Source of the DNA: Magicicada septendecula
Lineage: Eukaryota; Arthropoda; Insecta; Hemiptera; Cicadidae
Direction of reading: 5' to 3'
Length of the DNA stretch: 64,000 bases
NCBI GenBank assembly: GCA_034769895.1
Contig: CM068372.1
Location: 370,655,258-370,719,257, forward strand
Positions 1 through 9,648 of the stretch are shown one piece after another. The position numbers were made by a program, and so were the translations under genes. The notes under the pieces were generated by a model that searched no databases, was not told the DNA's origin, and saw only the letters and a program-made list of their open reading frames with translations. Every line of letters begins with the position of its first letter. Within the stretch, counting starts at the first letter, position 1.

Positions 1-281
1 AAAATACAGCATTTGTAAGAAACGGCATATCCATCATTGCGTAACGAAATCATATATTTCAGAAAATACTCCTCTACTTGCGGAAACTTGCCACTTTTTG
101 GACCGCGAAATGCTTTACGAGACTTGTTGGTCTCTTGAGGGGCAATTTTCTGTTTTCGCCAGTACCGCATGTTACACTCGGACACAGAATATTTGCGGCC
201 TGCTGCCCTATTCCCGTGTGTTTCGGCGTAAGCGATCACCGCAAGTTTATATGATGCAGTATTACTCGAATACTTGCTCAT
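1..281 (-). CDS. pogo/Tigger-like transposase, N-terminal part (cut by window edge)
   Basis: Read on the minus strand from an ATG at 281, the frame stays open to the window edge (about 93 codons). It starts MSKYSSNTASYKLAVIAYAE, continues with a segment resembling HGNRAAGRKYSVSE..MRYWRKQK, then a basic stretch ending in GPKSGKFPQVEEYFLKYM. This order, a Psq/CENP-B type helix-turn-helix followed by a second HTH-like segment, is that of pogo/Tigger-type DNA transposases and of host proteins domesticated from them. The DDE domain would lie left of the window. The arrangement fits a transposon whose 5-prime end lies near 660. No break is visible in the part present. Family placement is by memory of the HTH pattern only; a domesticated host gene cannot be excluded. 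Confidence 0.6.
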   Translation of the reverse strand, partial: MSKYSSNTASYKLAVIAYAETHGNRAAGRKYSVSECNMRYWRKQKIAPQETNKSRKAFRGPKSGKFPQVEEYFLKYMISLRNDGYAVSYKCCI

Positions 282-661
282 TGTGGATTAATGAACGACT
301 TTGAGATCACAAAACATCCGTGTACCCGAAACACTCGTAAAATGAGTTTCTACCAGACTGGAATAGATCGTCACTAATCACGTCTTCGCTGATTCACTCA
401 CCGGACTGAAATACCGCAGTGAGTAATAACAGGAAGTTGCACGAGGGTTTGAAATGCGAGGTTGCGCAATAGGAAAGCTACTACTTGACATCTTTATTTC
501 GAAACGCACCCGGAACTGCATGATGAAATCATCGAGAAAGTGGGTGCGTCAAATACGCAAATATTTCTTTTTTCGCACTTTGAACCCCCCAGAAATGGGA
601 TGCGTAAATTATGAGGGGGCGTTAATTATGCGAGAAAATACGGTGCTAAGATATACTACCA
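282..661 (-). mobile_element. probable 5-prime flank and terminus of the pogo-like element
   Basis: No coding potential is seen here. On the minus strand the segment opens with a terminus-like run at about 610-661 (GCATAATTAACGCCCCCTC on the minus strand), followed by related GC-containing repeats at 540-600. A similar but diverged pattern (gggtgcattatacatg, plus strand) occurs at 1,400, suggesting a second related terminus. The boundary is inferred, not proven by a target duplication. Confidence 0.35.
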
Positions 662-829
662 CAGTTTAATTGCAACATGGTTAACCATATATCATTTACA
701 TAAATCTTCTTACACCATTTATAATGCATTATAATGTTTCCACACCTGAATAATTAATACACACGTGTGAACACTAATATCAATTCAACCGTGAGAAATA
801 TATAAGAATAAATCAAATAAAATACTCAC

Positions 830-917
830 ACAGCACAGTGGACTGGCGAGAAGGGGTTACCTTCCATTGTCTTGAGCAACTTATGTTCCAGCATGTATTG
901 AACACAATGCGCATTGC
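830..917 (-). CDS. ANKRD28: ankyrin-repeat exon (most 3-prime exon in the window)
   Basis: This 88-bp exon is too short to stand out as an ORF. The acceptor ends at 918 (..GATTGTAG) and the donor is GTGAGT at 829-824; GTGTGA two bases earlier is a weaker alternative. It encodes NAHCVQYMLEHKLLKTMEGN followed by PFSPVHCA. It continues the YNG of the previous exon exactly where ANKRD28 has HETCVELLLEQ..TEGNAFSPLHCAV. It leaves in phase 2 and the next exon must lie left of the window or was not recognised in 1-829. Confidence 0.82.
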
Positions 918-1319
918 CTACAATCAAACAAATCAAATTCAAATATAGTTTTACAAACACAAGGTGAATAGAATTAATTTATTTCAAAAAGCTCATATCA
1001 TTGTGTCTTAGTACCGGACACCCTTTGCAGTAACAGAGAAATAATTAAATACACATTAATCAAACTTCTACTGAAGACCTCAACCTACTTGGGAAGAGGA
1101 AATCAAAAGATGATAGAAGTTAATTGTTATTAACATATCTATAAAACTATAACATTGGTAAAAGTACTGACGATATGGCAAAGTCCAATACGCACACCTT
1201 TTCATTTATTTCTTATTGTAACTTGAAAGTTTTGTCATACAGAAAAGATGCTTATTATAAGAGTTCAAACAATATATATTTCTTAACATTACAATAAATT
1301 TTTTAAACTGTTTTTCATT

Positions 1320-1435
1320 AGAAATATGGATGCACCTTATACACGAATTAAATTTTTTCTGTAAAATATTCCGATAAAATCGGGGTGTGCATTACACACG
1401 AGGGTGCATTATACATGCAAAAATACAGTACATAG
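1320..1435. repeat. possible MITE-like terminus related to the pogo-like element
   Basis: The segment holds two short palindromic repeats (gtgcattacacac and gtgcattatacatg, plus strand). They resemble in order and spacing the terminus at 600-660. No coding sequence and no target duplication are seen. The rest of the 918-1,693 intron shows nothing recognisable. Confidence 0.25.
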
Positions 1436-1693
1436 TTTTCAAGGCTTCCACAGGTTGCGACACTAATCAGAAAGCAATTCTAATGCTGTGTTACTGAAGT
1501 CGATTAAAGCAGTGAACGGAGAAAATTTTTCAATGATAATGACTGTAGTTGATTTACGCAGTATAGTAAATCAAAAGGATCATAGTTGACTTACACAGCA
1601 AAAGGGTTAAAGTACCGTGTTTTTCTTATGTTAATCCCAGCGTCACACACACACTGTATTATGAAGCTACATGGTTTACTAAAATAAAAATAC

Positions 1694-1919
1694 CATTGTA
1701 ACAAGCCCAGTGAAGTGGTGTACAACCCTGGTGGTCCTGAGTGGTTATCAAGATATCCCTCTGCGTGGACTTGCAGTGGTCCAGTATTGTGGATACGCAT
1801 GCAGTATGTCCACATGCAGCTGCCAGGTGTAACGCAGTTTTACCTACACCGTCTTGAAACAAAGGATCTGCGCCTTGGGAAAGTAACAGATCTACAATCT
1901 CCTGTTGACCAGATACCAC
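1694..1919 (-). CDS. ANKRD28: ankyrin-repeat exon
   Basis: The 226-bp exon has acceptor ..TTTGTAG ending at 1,920 and donor GTATTT starting at 1,693. It encodes 75 residues: VVSGQQEIVDLLLSQGADPL, then KTALHLAAACGHTACVSTIL, and finally the family-diagnostic TPLHWACYNG. The ALHWACYNGHE segment of ANKRD28/44/52 is one of the most conserved stretches of the family, which supports the assignment over a generic ankyrin protein. It leaves in phase 1 (G), completed by GC of the next exon. Confidence 0.88.
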
Positions 1920-2239
1920 CTACAAATCAACACACAATTGATAATTGCAAACTTACTACATGCAATGGCTTTAATACATCTTATTACATCTCTGTTATCA
2001 ACACTGTATACATTAGTTCAGAATCTAATCATCTGCCTTTAATATACTTACCTTTTCACACTCATATCAACTTATTATTTCTTTCAAATAATAGCAGTAC
2101 TGTTATTTCACTGTTCTAATGTTCTATTTAACAAATTCATGTAATAAATAGTCTAAATTTTAATAAGCTCTTTGTACTGTTAAAATAATTCATAACTGTA
2201 TGTGGATCCCCAGACTCCATTCCTTCTGTTTAGAGCAAA

Positions 2240-2960
2240 ACATCCTGTGTATAATTACTGTTTCAAAAGCACTGATGTAATCTGCCACTTTATGAGTATA
2301 GATTCCAGTTCCTTAACAAATACTGATATTGAAACAAACGAAGAAGGTCCACCAGTTCCTGAGGCCGGTGAAAGATGTCAGGGAAGCTGTCGTGCGGAGT
2401 CAAGTTCCCTGCTTCTGTGGCCAGTTGTATATCAGAACCACACCTGCACTGATGAATAAAGCCGCCACTCGCTTGAGGCAGCCAGAGACGTCTGCCGTAG
2501 TGGAGCACACACTAGCCAACACCAACCACCAGATTCTCTTTGAAGAGACTAGACTTCTGTCGTCGGTTAGTGTGTGTTTCCCTCGCCTGCATATGGAGAC
2601 CGTCCAGATTCAGAAGCATGCTGCGACTGGAATGCACCGGTGAGGTGAAAGCCTCTCATTAAGTACTCTTTGGCATTGGCTGTTGCAAACCTCTCATATG
2701 CTGCTTTCTTCCTGATAGACCTTTGGGATTTAAACTCTTCCTGATTGGCTGGTGGCATAAAAACTACATCATCGTGGTACTTGAAAGAAGTTATAAGTAT
2801 AACTGACTTTCACAGGGTCGCTAGCCATTACCACAGTACTGTGGTCTCTAATGTGTGTCACCATATGTTAGTGCAAGCTCATAATTTGCACTGATGATGG
2901 GCGTCAGTGGCATGGCCAAAACGTTTGCTACAGATTTTAGCACTGGACCACAGGTAAACT
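2240..2960 (+). mobile_element. Penelope-like element fragment A (GIY-YIG remnant plus hammerhead-like core)
   Basis: The plus-strand frame 2,329-2,643 (104 codons) reads KKVHQFLRPVKD, a diverged GIY-YIG start (CFCGQLYIRTT), then LRQPETSAVVEHTLANTNHQ and a terminal RLHMETVQIQKHAA. The order is that of the C-terminal endonuclease region of Penelope-like retroelements: a conserved linker, Cys-rich GIY-YIG, SAVAEH, and IEI.KH. The catalytic YIGQT motif is altered to YIRTT and the reverse transcriptase is missing, so this is dead. A hammerhead-like core follows 250 bp downstream, the usual position. The element lies in intron 1,920-3,228, antisense to the host gene. Other frames across this segment are shadows. 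Confidence 0.6.
2891..2930 (+). ncRNA. hammerhead-like ribozyme core
   Basis: The CTGATGA box (2,891-2,897) is followed by TGG..CCA that can close stem II, then AAAACGTTTGC. The usual GAAAC box is altered to AAAAC, so activity is doubtful. The same arrangement occurs at 5,081-5,119, 7,178-7,215 and 8,444-8,475. Confidence 0.4.
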
Positions 2961-3228
2961 GGGCCAGTATTTTTAGAATTTCTGATGCTTCATTTCCATC
3001 TCTAGATAGATCTGCTTGGATGAGTGAGATCAGAATTACATTTTATTGTCATCAATCTATTACAACCTGATTTTTGGCTAAGAACATCAATCACCTGGAA
3101 TAATGAGTGCCATCAACTGCTATTAACAAAAAGTATCATTTTAACTGTGAAGGTGGTAGTTTATTATACACCTATCACTACTGATGACTAGTTTTCAAGA
3201 GTAAGTAAAATATTTTGTTAAAACTTAC

Positions 3229-3346
3229 AGCCCTGAATAATGGAGGATGCCTGTCTTTGTCGACAACATTGACATCTGCCTTGGAACTGAGTAGAAGGAC
3301 CACACACTCTGTATGGCCTGCTCCAACAGCCAGCATTAACGGTGTT
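3229..3346 (-). CDS. ANKRD28: ankyrin-repeat exon
   Basis: The 118-bp exon has acceptor ..TTTGCACAG ending at 3,347 and donor GTAAGT starting at 3,228. It encodes TPLMLAVGAGHTECVVLLLS, followed by SKADVNVVDKDRHPPLFRA. It matches the TPLMLSVLNGHTDCVYSLL repeat of ANKRD28. It enters after completing an Arg codon and leaves in phase 0, joining the next exon at VVSGQQEIVDLLL. Confidence 0.87.
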
Positions 3347-4560
3347 CTGTGCAAAACAAACGTGAACTCATTAAAACTCACCACTCAGGTGACCTCATGG
3401 ACGATTTATTTGTGTGTGTGTGTGTGTGTGTGTGTGTTGATGCTTTTTAAAATTTTTAAATATGTTCACTAGTTAAATCATGTTAGTTAAATATTATAGC
3501 TTATTACATAAAACAATTAAAATGGCTGAACTGTCATATAATTTATACGTTGTTCATTCTTAGAGTGGAGCCTGATGTAAACAAAACCATGTGTTTGTAC
3601 TTTACTAGATTGGTTAGATGATTGGTCACATACTAAATCATCTGCCAAAAATCAAAATTAGTTCACAACTGAGCATGCACAGTTTTGTTTAGTACTGAAA
3701 GTGTGCAGTTTCAGTGTAGTTCATTTACTTTTCCCTGTTCTGTAAGGAAATGGAAATATGGTGATCATGAAAAAATCGAATTCGATAAGGGCTGATTCTG
3801 ATTGTACTACCCTCAAAACATGAAGAAAAGTCATTTTCCAAAAAGTGTCTGTCTGTGTGTAGAATTTTGTCTATGGCGAACGATAACTGCCGCAAATTTG
3901 AACAGAATCAAATAATTTTTTGCATATGTGCCCGAGTTGTTGAGGACTCATGGCCTATTGATCTGGTGAAGATCGGTTAAGAGGGAGGGGTAGTTTACCT
4001 CCAACCTTTTACGTTTTAACAAGCATAAAGAACTTAAAAATTTATTTAAACTTTTTCAAACAATGGTAATTGTTAAAAATAAAATAATTTTGTTGCCAGG
4101 CAACCTGGTTGTTCAGTTGGAGGGAGGGGTAGTTTATCTGCATTGTTTTGTGTTTTAACAAGAGTAAAGTACTTAATTTTAATAAATTAGTGCCCCAAAA
4201 ATAAAGTCATTAATCCACTGTAAAATGGTAAATGAGATAATTATAAATGGAGTGGGTTGTTGAAGGGGCAGGGTTTTTTTTTTTTAAATTTCTTTGCTGA
4301 AATCAAGTAAAGTACGAATATTTTGTTATTGTGCTATTTGTCTATTTAATTTACAATCATTTTGCATAATTTAAATTGTGTAGTCAACACCGGGACCATA
4401 AAATATAATTACGCATAAGTCAGGAAATCCTTTTTGGAATGATGAAAAGATTGTTAGTGTTAAAAACTGTTACAAATAAATAAATAAACTGTTATTAATT
4501 AATAAAATGTTCAAAATATTCGACACTTGCTGTTAAAGATGTACAACAACTTGAATAGGA
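3347..4560. other. intron sequence without recognised genes
   Basis: AT-rich intron. It contains a (TG)n microsatellite at 3,410-3,437 and a poly-T run near 4,275. No exon or intact transposon gene was seen. Confidence 0.5.
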
Positions 4561-4581
4561 ATTTACTGGTGCATCAGCGCA

Positions 4582-4860
4582 CAGTATTTATATAACATTC
4601 AAAATGAATTAAGAAAAAGGCGTAAACTCGAAACCCCAAGTAAAAGAGGAAACGCGAACAAACTGTTACAAGCAAGTTTCTGTGCTACATATCACTGTGT
4701 GATGAATCCCATAGAATTGATCTGGAGTCAAGCTAAAGGGATACGTGGCACAGAATAATAAAACTTTTAAATTCACGGATATACAAAATTAGTGGACGAG
4801 GATGTAACATGACGAAAAGTGGTGTGACTGCATTAATCACACATTATAAAAGAAGAGAGC
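4582..4860 (+). pseudogene. internally deleted DDE (IS630/Tc1-type) transposase remnant
   Basis: An open frame from 4,582 to the stop at 4,758 begins QYLYNIQNELRKRRKLETPS, which resembles the N-terminal region of the insect DDE_3-type transposases. After only about ten more residues it passes into HCVMNPIELIWSQAKG, which is the extreme C-terminal catalytic segment (the NPIE glutamate) of the same proteins. Some 300 intervening codons, including both catalytic Asp residues, are absent without loss of frame. Diverged C-terminal sequence (NNKTFKFTDIQ) continues after the stop in another frame. This looks like a non-autonomous internal-deletion derivative inside intron 3,347-5,808. Family placement rests on motif memory. 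Confidence 0.5.
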
Positions 4861-5033
4861 AATTTATGTAACCTTGATAACTACACAGACATAATCGTTG
4901 TTGTTAATCTTATAATTAACTTGAATAAAGAAGAACCATTAATAAATGATATATAGTTGGAATCAGAGGTCTATGGTATTGAGGCACTGTTAAATGATGA
5001 ATCCGTCTGCAGACTGAATCAAATCTGTCATCA

Positions 5034-5200
5034 GAACTTCGGATTGCTGGGCTATAAGGCCATGGTCCAAGGTTGTTTGGTGCAAACGTTTCAGCTGTGC
5101 CTTCGACGGCCATCTTCAGTGCAGAAGGCTGCAAAACGCTGACTACGAAGCCTTTGTCAACCTTGGACCATGGTCTTACAGACCGGCAAACAGAAGTTCT
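5034..5200. repeat. imperfect palindrome with hammerhead-like centre
   Basis: Arms at 5,049-5,076 and 5,157-5,184 share ccatggtccaaggttg and its complement. Pairing extends outward to agaacttc (5,034-5,041) and gaagttct (5,193-5,200). The organisation is the same as at 7,027-7,293, with a related arm sequence (ctRtaaggccatggtc). Probable remnant of terminal repeats of a Penelope-like element. Confidence 0.6.
5081..5119 (-). ncRNA. hammerhead-like ribozyme core
   Basis: On the minus strand, CTGAAGA (a permitted CUGANGA box) is followed by TGGCC..GGC and then by GCTGAAACGTTTGC with an intact GAAAC box. It sits at the centre of the palindrome 5,034-5,200. Stem II pairing (GCC/GGC) is short. Confidence 0.4.
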
Positions 5201-5808
5201 CATAACATTGAAACCAGCTGTAAAAGTCTCAGACACAATTTGAAATCTGTTATCGTTTATGTTGTCGTTTAGTGTCGTGTACTGTTAATTGATTTAAAAT
5301 GTATCAACAAATATTTTCTTAATACAATGAGAATTAATACAACTAAAAATAAGGTAGATGATTTTATACTTCTTTATATTATGTTTACATTGTTAAGAAA
5401 GTTTTAGGTTTTTACTGTACATGCCTCGGTATTATATCTCTACTTTTTTTACACGAGGCTCCAATCTAAGAATGGACAACATATACTATCTTCAGTAAAA
5501 TTAATTTCAGGGCTGTTGGGCCCTTCATGACGGCTGCAGCAGTCATCTTTTGTGGGTCTTCTGTTATGCTCCTCCAGCGACTGACCATGGATTGACACAT
5601 ACTATCCTCCAGCAATTGACATACTATCTTTGGCTCTAACTCTCTACAATCTCTGTGAAATTGCTGGAATTAAAAACTTGTGATCAACTAACTTCTATTA
5701 CTTTTATAATGTAAAAAAATAATTCATAAAATTTAATATGAAGAAGTCCAGTTAATTATGTACTATTGGGCAATGAAAATGAAATGAGTTGTGCTACTCT
5801 AGCATTAC

Positions 5809-5989
5809 CTTTTGTGCATGTCTGGTGTATCAACAACGGCGCTGCTCTCTGCACTCTTCAGCAGTAGTGACAGACATACTATGTGACCGGCTAAAGCAGC
5901 CAAATGGACGGGAGTCTGCTGAGATACTCCATCGTGAACACATACCATAGCACCACACCTTAGTAACAGCTGCACACACTGTCTGTGGC
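5809..5989 (-). CDS. ANKRD28: ankyrin-repeat exon
   Basis: The 181-bp exon has acceptor ..TTTTCAG ending at 5,990 and donor GTAATG starting at 5,808. It encodes HRQCVQLLLRCGAMVCVHDG, then a QQTPVHLAALAGHIVCLSLL repeat and a polar linker ending VVDTPDMHK. The last two bases (AG) join with A of the next exon to form Arg. The HVECVDVL..RTPIHAAATNGHSECLRLL repeats of ANKRD28 correspond. Confidence 0.87.
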
Positions 5990-6479
5990 CTGAAAACATT
6001 CAGTTTGTTTGAAGCATGATCACCAAGTTTTGCAATTAGTTTTATAAAAAGACAGTAAAAGAGTAAAGGATGGACGCAAGAGTTAGCAGTATATGTATGA
6101 CTTAATATTCCATATCTAGCATTTACTTAGGGTTCTGTGTTACAAATGTTTTAAGGAATTACACGTGGTTTTGCAATTTTTTATAAATTATACCATGTGC
6201 ATGGGTGAATTGGGAATTTAATTACCGCCTCAAATGTGAGCATCAAAAGTCTACTCAATGAGCCTTAGCCTTTGGAAATCTATAACAAGAAATCTGTCGT
6301 TTCTACCCAGAGAGCAAACAAGAATACAGTTTTGCCTATACCTTCCAAGACCAAAGTAGACAATAAGAAAGACCAACGGCATGTACATAATTTCTTCAAC
6401 ATTGTGGAACTACCAAACATTCATCGCTAATTGTCAGCTTGTCAATGACAAGTCCCACTACACAGTTATAATCTGTTAA

Positions 6480-6660
6480 GATGCTGGAACTTGGAATAAA
6501 AATCTGAACTGCAGAACTGGGGCCTTGTCAATCATGATAATGCTCCATTTGGCAGAGCACTCAAAATACACAATCACTTTAGCTGCAACGGCAATTATAT
6601 TACATGCTCCCGATCACTTCCACCACTTTCACCCAAGATGAAGTTCAAGATAGGGGCCAT
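6480..6660 (+). pseudogene. degraded mariner-like transposase fragment
   Basis: The plus strand encodes HDNAPFGRALKIHNHF near 6,533-6,580. After a diverged stretch it encodes PKMKFK near 6,632-6,648. HDNAP.HRA and PKMK are landmarks around the second and third catalytic positions of mariner transposases. The rest is too decayed to follow. It lies in intron 5,990-7,540. Confidence 0.35.
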
Positions 6661-7026
6661 TATTCTGATACCATTGAGAAAACACAGCACAAGTCATAGA
6701 AGGTGCCTATATGTGTGAAGAACAGAACTTCCTGGGAGTGTAGGAAGAGTAGAATTGCTGAGACAATGTACTGCTGCACAAGGAGAGTACTTATAAAAAA
6801 AAACAATTTAAATCGAGTACCAGTACTCTATTTACTAGAGGTCAGTAGACCAGTAGATATGGCAACTTGCTACTAACCTACAGGTCTCACGTTCATGTGC
6901 ACCATAAAAAACCATTGTGCATTTTACAGACCCCAATTTGACTAAACCTGCAGAAATGAGTATCTGGGATAACATGGGGGGGGGATAATGGCTCTTCAGC
7001 CTATCCAACTCCTGACAGCTTAGGTT

Positions 7027-7293
7027 TAATTAATAAAACTATTACCTGGGCTGTAAGGCCATGGTCTTCAATTTTCTTCTGTGTTACAAAAGATGTTGAC
7101 TCGTACATGTAACACCTTTGCCACAGTACAGTAGTGTACTTACGGACACCTTTTCGGTGCATTAAGTATTTCTGACACTGAAGATGGTCTCCAGAGGTGA
7201 GCCAGAAATGTCTGTATAAGTCAACATCTTTCGTAATGTAGAAGAAAATGGAATACCACGGCCTTACAGACTGGACAGTAGTTTTAGTAATTA
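7027..7293. repeat. long palindrome with hammerhead-like centre
   Basis: Left arm 7,027-7,120 and right arm 7,205-7,293 are inverted copies: taattaataaaact, ctgtaaggccatggtc and aaaagatgttgac face their complements. The arm core resembles that of the palindrome at 5,034. Probable Penelope-like terminal repeat pair. Confidence 0.65.
7178..7215 (+). ncRNA. hammerhead-like ribozyme core
   Basis: CTGAAGA (7,178-7,184), then TGG..CCA (stem II) and GAAATGTC. The GAAA box is intact but not followed by the usual C. It is located inside the palindrome. Confidence 0.35.
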
Positions 7294-7540
7294 CGACGTT
7301 GGCCACGAAAGCCTAGTTTTCTGTATATAAGCTTAGTTTCACAACTTTTGAATTACTCTTCCATATTAATTAACAAGCACAACAATTTGATTTCTCCAGT
7401 CTATATAACATTTATAATTTAGTATGCATCCCTGATTTAACAAAAATTAAGAAAAAAAATTGTTTTGCACAAATTTTCTCTGAAAAAATTAATCATACAT
7501 AACTCTGAGGACGATGGTAATTTGGTAAATTACAATATAC

Positions 7541-7649
7541 CTTTATATGCTGCTAAATGTAAAGGTGTTCTACCCTTTTCATCTCTTATATTTGTATCTG
7601 TGAATAGAGGTAACAACATCCTGAGTATTTCTGTGTTCCCATGATAGGC
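7541..7649 (-). CDS. ANKRD28: ankyrin-repeat exon
   Basis: This 109-bp exon has no long ORF of its own and was found by following the phase of its neighbours. The acceptor is a TTTTTGTTTCAG tract ending at 7,650 and the donor is GTATAT starting at 7,540. It encodes AYHGNTEILRMLLPLF, then TDTNIRDEKGRTPLHLAAYK and one leftover G. The AYHGH..RTPLDLAAFKG repeat of ANKRD28 lines up without gaps. The exon enters in phase 0 and leaves in phase 1, so the next exon supplies GC to make Gly. Confidence 0.85.
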
Positions 7650-7858
7650 CTGAAACAAAAATCAGAATTTTTCTTCAGAATAATTACACTTTTATTTTTC
7701 AAAATTTGTGAAGTCTGAAATGAGTAGCTGAGAAGCGACCACACACCTTCATTTAAGATTTTAGCCACACAATCAACTCTTTCCCTAGTCACAGCTATTT
7801 GGGAGTAACGATAAATCAATTTATATTCAAAAACTTACATTAATAGTTCCGTCAGTGA

Positions 7859-8296
7859 CAGGAAGATAAGACAGGGCTATACAAGATTTCATGTAGCGAC
7901 TGTAATAGCTATTATATCGGACAAACTGGACTATCGGACTACCAATTTTCTAGTAGATCTTTCGTTTCAAAGAACATCTCCCCAAACAAAACAGTAAAAA
8001 AAAGTTCCAGTTTTGCACGCCATTTAGTTGATAACAATCATAATTACATGAACTTCAAGACCAACTTTAGACCCCTGCATGTATGTAAGAAAGGCAGATA
8101 CATGAACGCTGCTGAAGAATTTGAAATATATAAGGCACAAAAAATTCTCAGTAAAATTAAAGGTTGTGACACAAATAATAGTAAGAATATCCCTGAGTTC
8201 CTATTAAATGATCAACTGCAGTTCCAATCAAACTCACTATATGACGCAGTTATTAGTATCCGAGATAAGATTGGAAACACACGGACTACTGAGTAA
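7859..8296 (+). CDS. GIY-YIG endonuclease domain of Penelope-like element (5-prime truncated)
   Basis: The frame is open from just after a stop at 7,856 to the stop at 8,294-8,296 (145 codons). It starts DKTGLYKISCSDCNSYYIGQ, showing the GLY..YIGQT pair of a GIY-YIG nuclease and a CxxC pair typical of the Penelope version. A conserved SSSFARHLVDNNHN segment and a C-terminal EFEIYKAQKI follow. Penelope-like retroelements carry this nuclease after the reverse transcriptase, where it is thought to nick target DNA. There is no start codon in context, so the ORF is a truncated relic, but no internal break is present. It is related to but clearly different from the copy at 48,993. Confidence 0.75.
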   Translation, partial: QEDKTGLYKISCSDCNSYYIGQTGLSDYQFSSRSFVSKNISPNKTVKKSSSFARHLVDNNHNYMNFKTNFRPLHVCKKGRYMNAAEEFEIYKAQKILSKIKGCDTNNSKNIPEFLLNDQLQFQSNSLYDAVISIRDKIGNTRTTE

Positions 8297-8443
8297 ATAA
8301 CGTACAGTAATAACAACAGTGCAGGGTCGACTTCAACGCGGTGCGCACCGGCCGTATATGTTCCGTTCACGTTTCTGTTTTTATGTGTTCATTTATTTAT
8401 TTTATTTTAATGTATTGACGACCTCTCCTATCGAGTGAAACAC

Positions 8444-8475
8444 CTGATGATGAGACATACGTCTTTAAACGCGTC
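8444..8475 (+). ncRNA. hammerhead-like ribozyme of Penelope-like fragment B
   Basis: CTGATGA, then a stem II hairpin AGAC-ATAC-GTCT, then TTAAACGCGTCG. The final box is AAAC preceded by TTT, one step from the consensus CGAAAC. Hammerhead motifs in terminal repeats of Penelope-like elements are established. Confidence 0.5.
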
Positions 8476-8531
8476 GTAACGACAAAAAAGTAAGTCACTG
8501 ACGGAACTATTAACGTAAGTTTTTGAATATA

Positions 8532-9644
8532 CTTTCAAGTGACTTGGTTACTTGTGAAAAATGAATGATAAATCAATATCACAGCTGACACTGGATAGGT
8601 CAGTGAACCAATGAATGCAAAAATTCCTGATAGAACAAGACTGAACACCCAAGTCAAGGACAACAGCTGCTATATGAAAATAATACTAATTTTCTAGTAT
8701 ACATACATAGACAGGGATTTGAAAAATAAAATTAATTAGTTTGTTCATTTTTGTAGAATAACTAGCGCTTTACGAACAAGATGTGGATACACACAAGAAT
8801 CAAGATGTACAATCGTTACTGTATGGAAGTAATTGGTGGGTTCTCATTAGAAGATGGGAAAGCCAAGTGCAGGTACTAGAGACAAAATTCCTCAGAACTC
8901 TTAAAACTTGTACATGAAGAGACAGGTATACAAGCAAAGCTACCACTATTGCTTGATAAGTTGCCGAGAATAGAGAAAGTAAATGGACCACATGCAGAAT
9001 GGAATAGATGCAGTCACAGTCTCCTAGATCAAGTATTGCAAGAAGATATATCACAAGACAAAGGAAAAGATTGGTACTGTTACTTGCAATTTGTGCCTAA
9101 CATTTGAAATGTGTGAATAGTGTGTGTGTGTGTGTGTGTGTGACGATCCATGTGATAAGTCGAGTACCGAGTTTCCTTCAGGAGCTCCTGCCTCGAGGTC
9201 CAACCCAGAATGGAATTTTGCTTTTCAGCAGGCCACTACAATGGCTAGCTCTACCCCATACAATGATAATTCTAGTTCATATTAGTACAGTATGCACCAA
9301 AGCCGTTTCCAAGAATCACCTTGCCATATTCATACCATCTGGGCATAGCGGCCAAGGGCACCTATGAAGGTTGTCTTGGCCCTTGCCACTCGTAATAAAA
9401 TTTATATGGCACATGGTTTTGTCCAAGATCACACATCAAGTCTGTTTCTCAACAAGGAAGAAGATAACTAACAGACGTTTGACGCTAGTTGAAGCCCCTT
9501 GTTGAGAACACTTTACATCCTCTTTTTACACACAGTAGCAAGGTAACCCCACACCATGCCAACATAAGTGATGCCAAGTAACAAATACACATTGACAATC
9601 AAGTTATCCATCTTACAGTTCGTAGCCTTGTTGGCAAGTATTAG
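8532..9644. other. intron sequence without recognised genes
   Basis: It contains a (TG)n microsatellite at 9,118-9,143 and a 12-bp inverted repeat (ttctcaacaagg at 9,446-9,457 and its complement at 9,497-9,508) enclosing a smaller aacta/tagtt stem. Nothing coding was recognised. Confidence 0.45.
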
Positions 9645-9648
9645 AAAG

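Larger units (their letters stand above)
7822..8531 (+). mobile_element. Penelope-like element fragment B with inverted terminal arms
   Basis: The fragment is bounded by a 38-bp inverted repeat (tatattcaaaaactta.. at 7,822-7,859 and its complement at 8,494-8,531). Between the arms lie the 3-prime part of the coding region (7,859-8,296) and a hammerhead-like core (8,444-8,475). The reverse transcriptase part is missing. The orientation is opposite to the host gene and the fragment lies 170 bp upstream of the exon at 7,541. Confidence 0.75.

Noticed and set aside
2290..2758. Two minus-strand frames that look like a broken gene
   Set aside because: The plus-strand frame 2,329-2,643 matches the Penelope GIY-YIG region in order of motifs, so the minus-strand frames are shadows.
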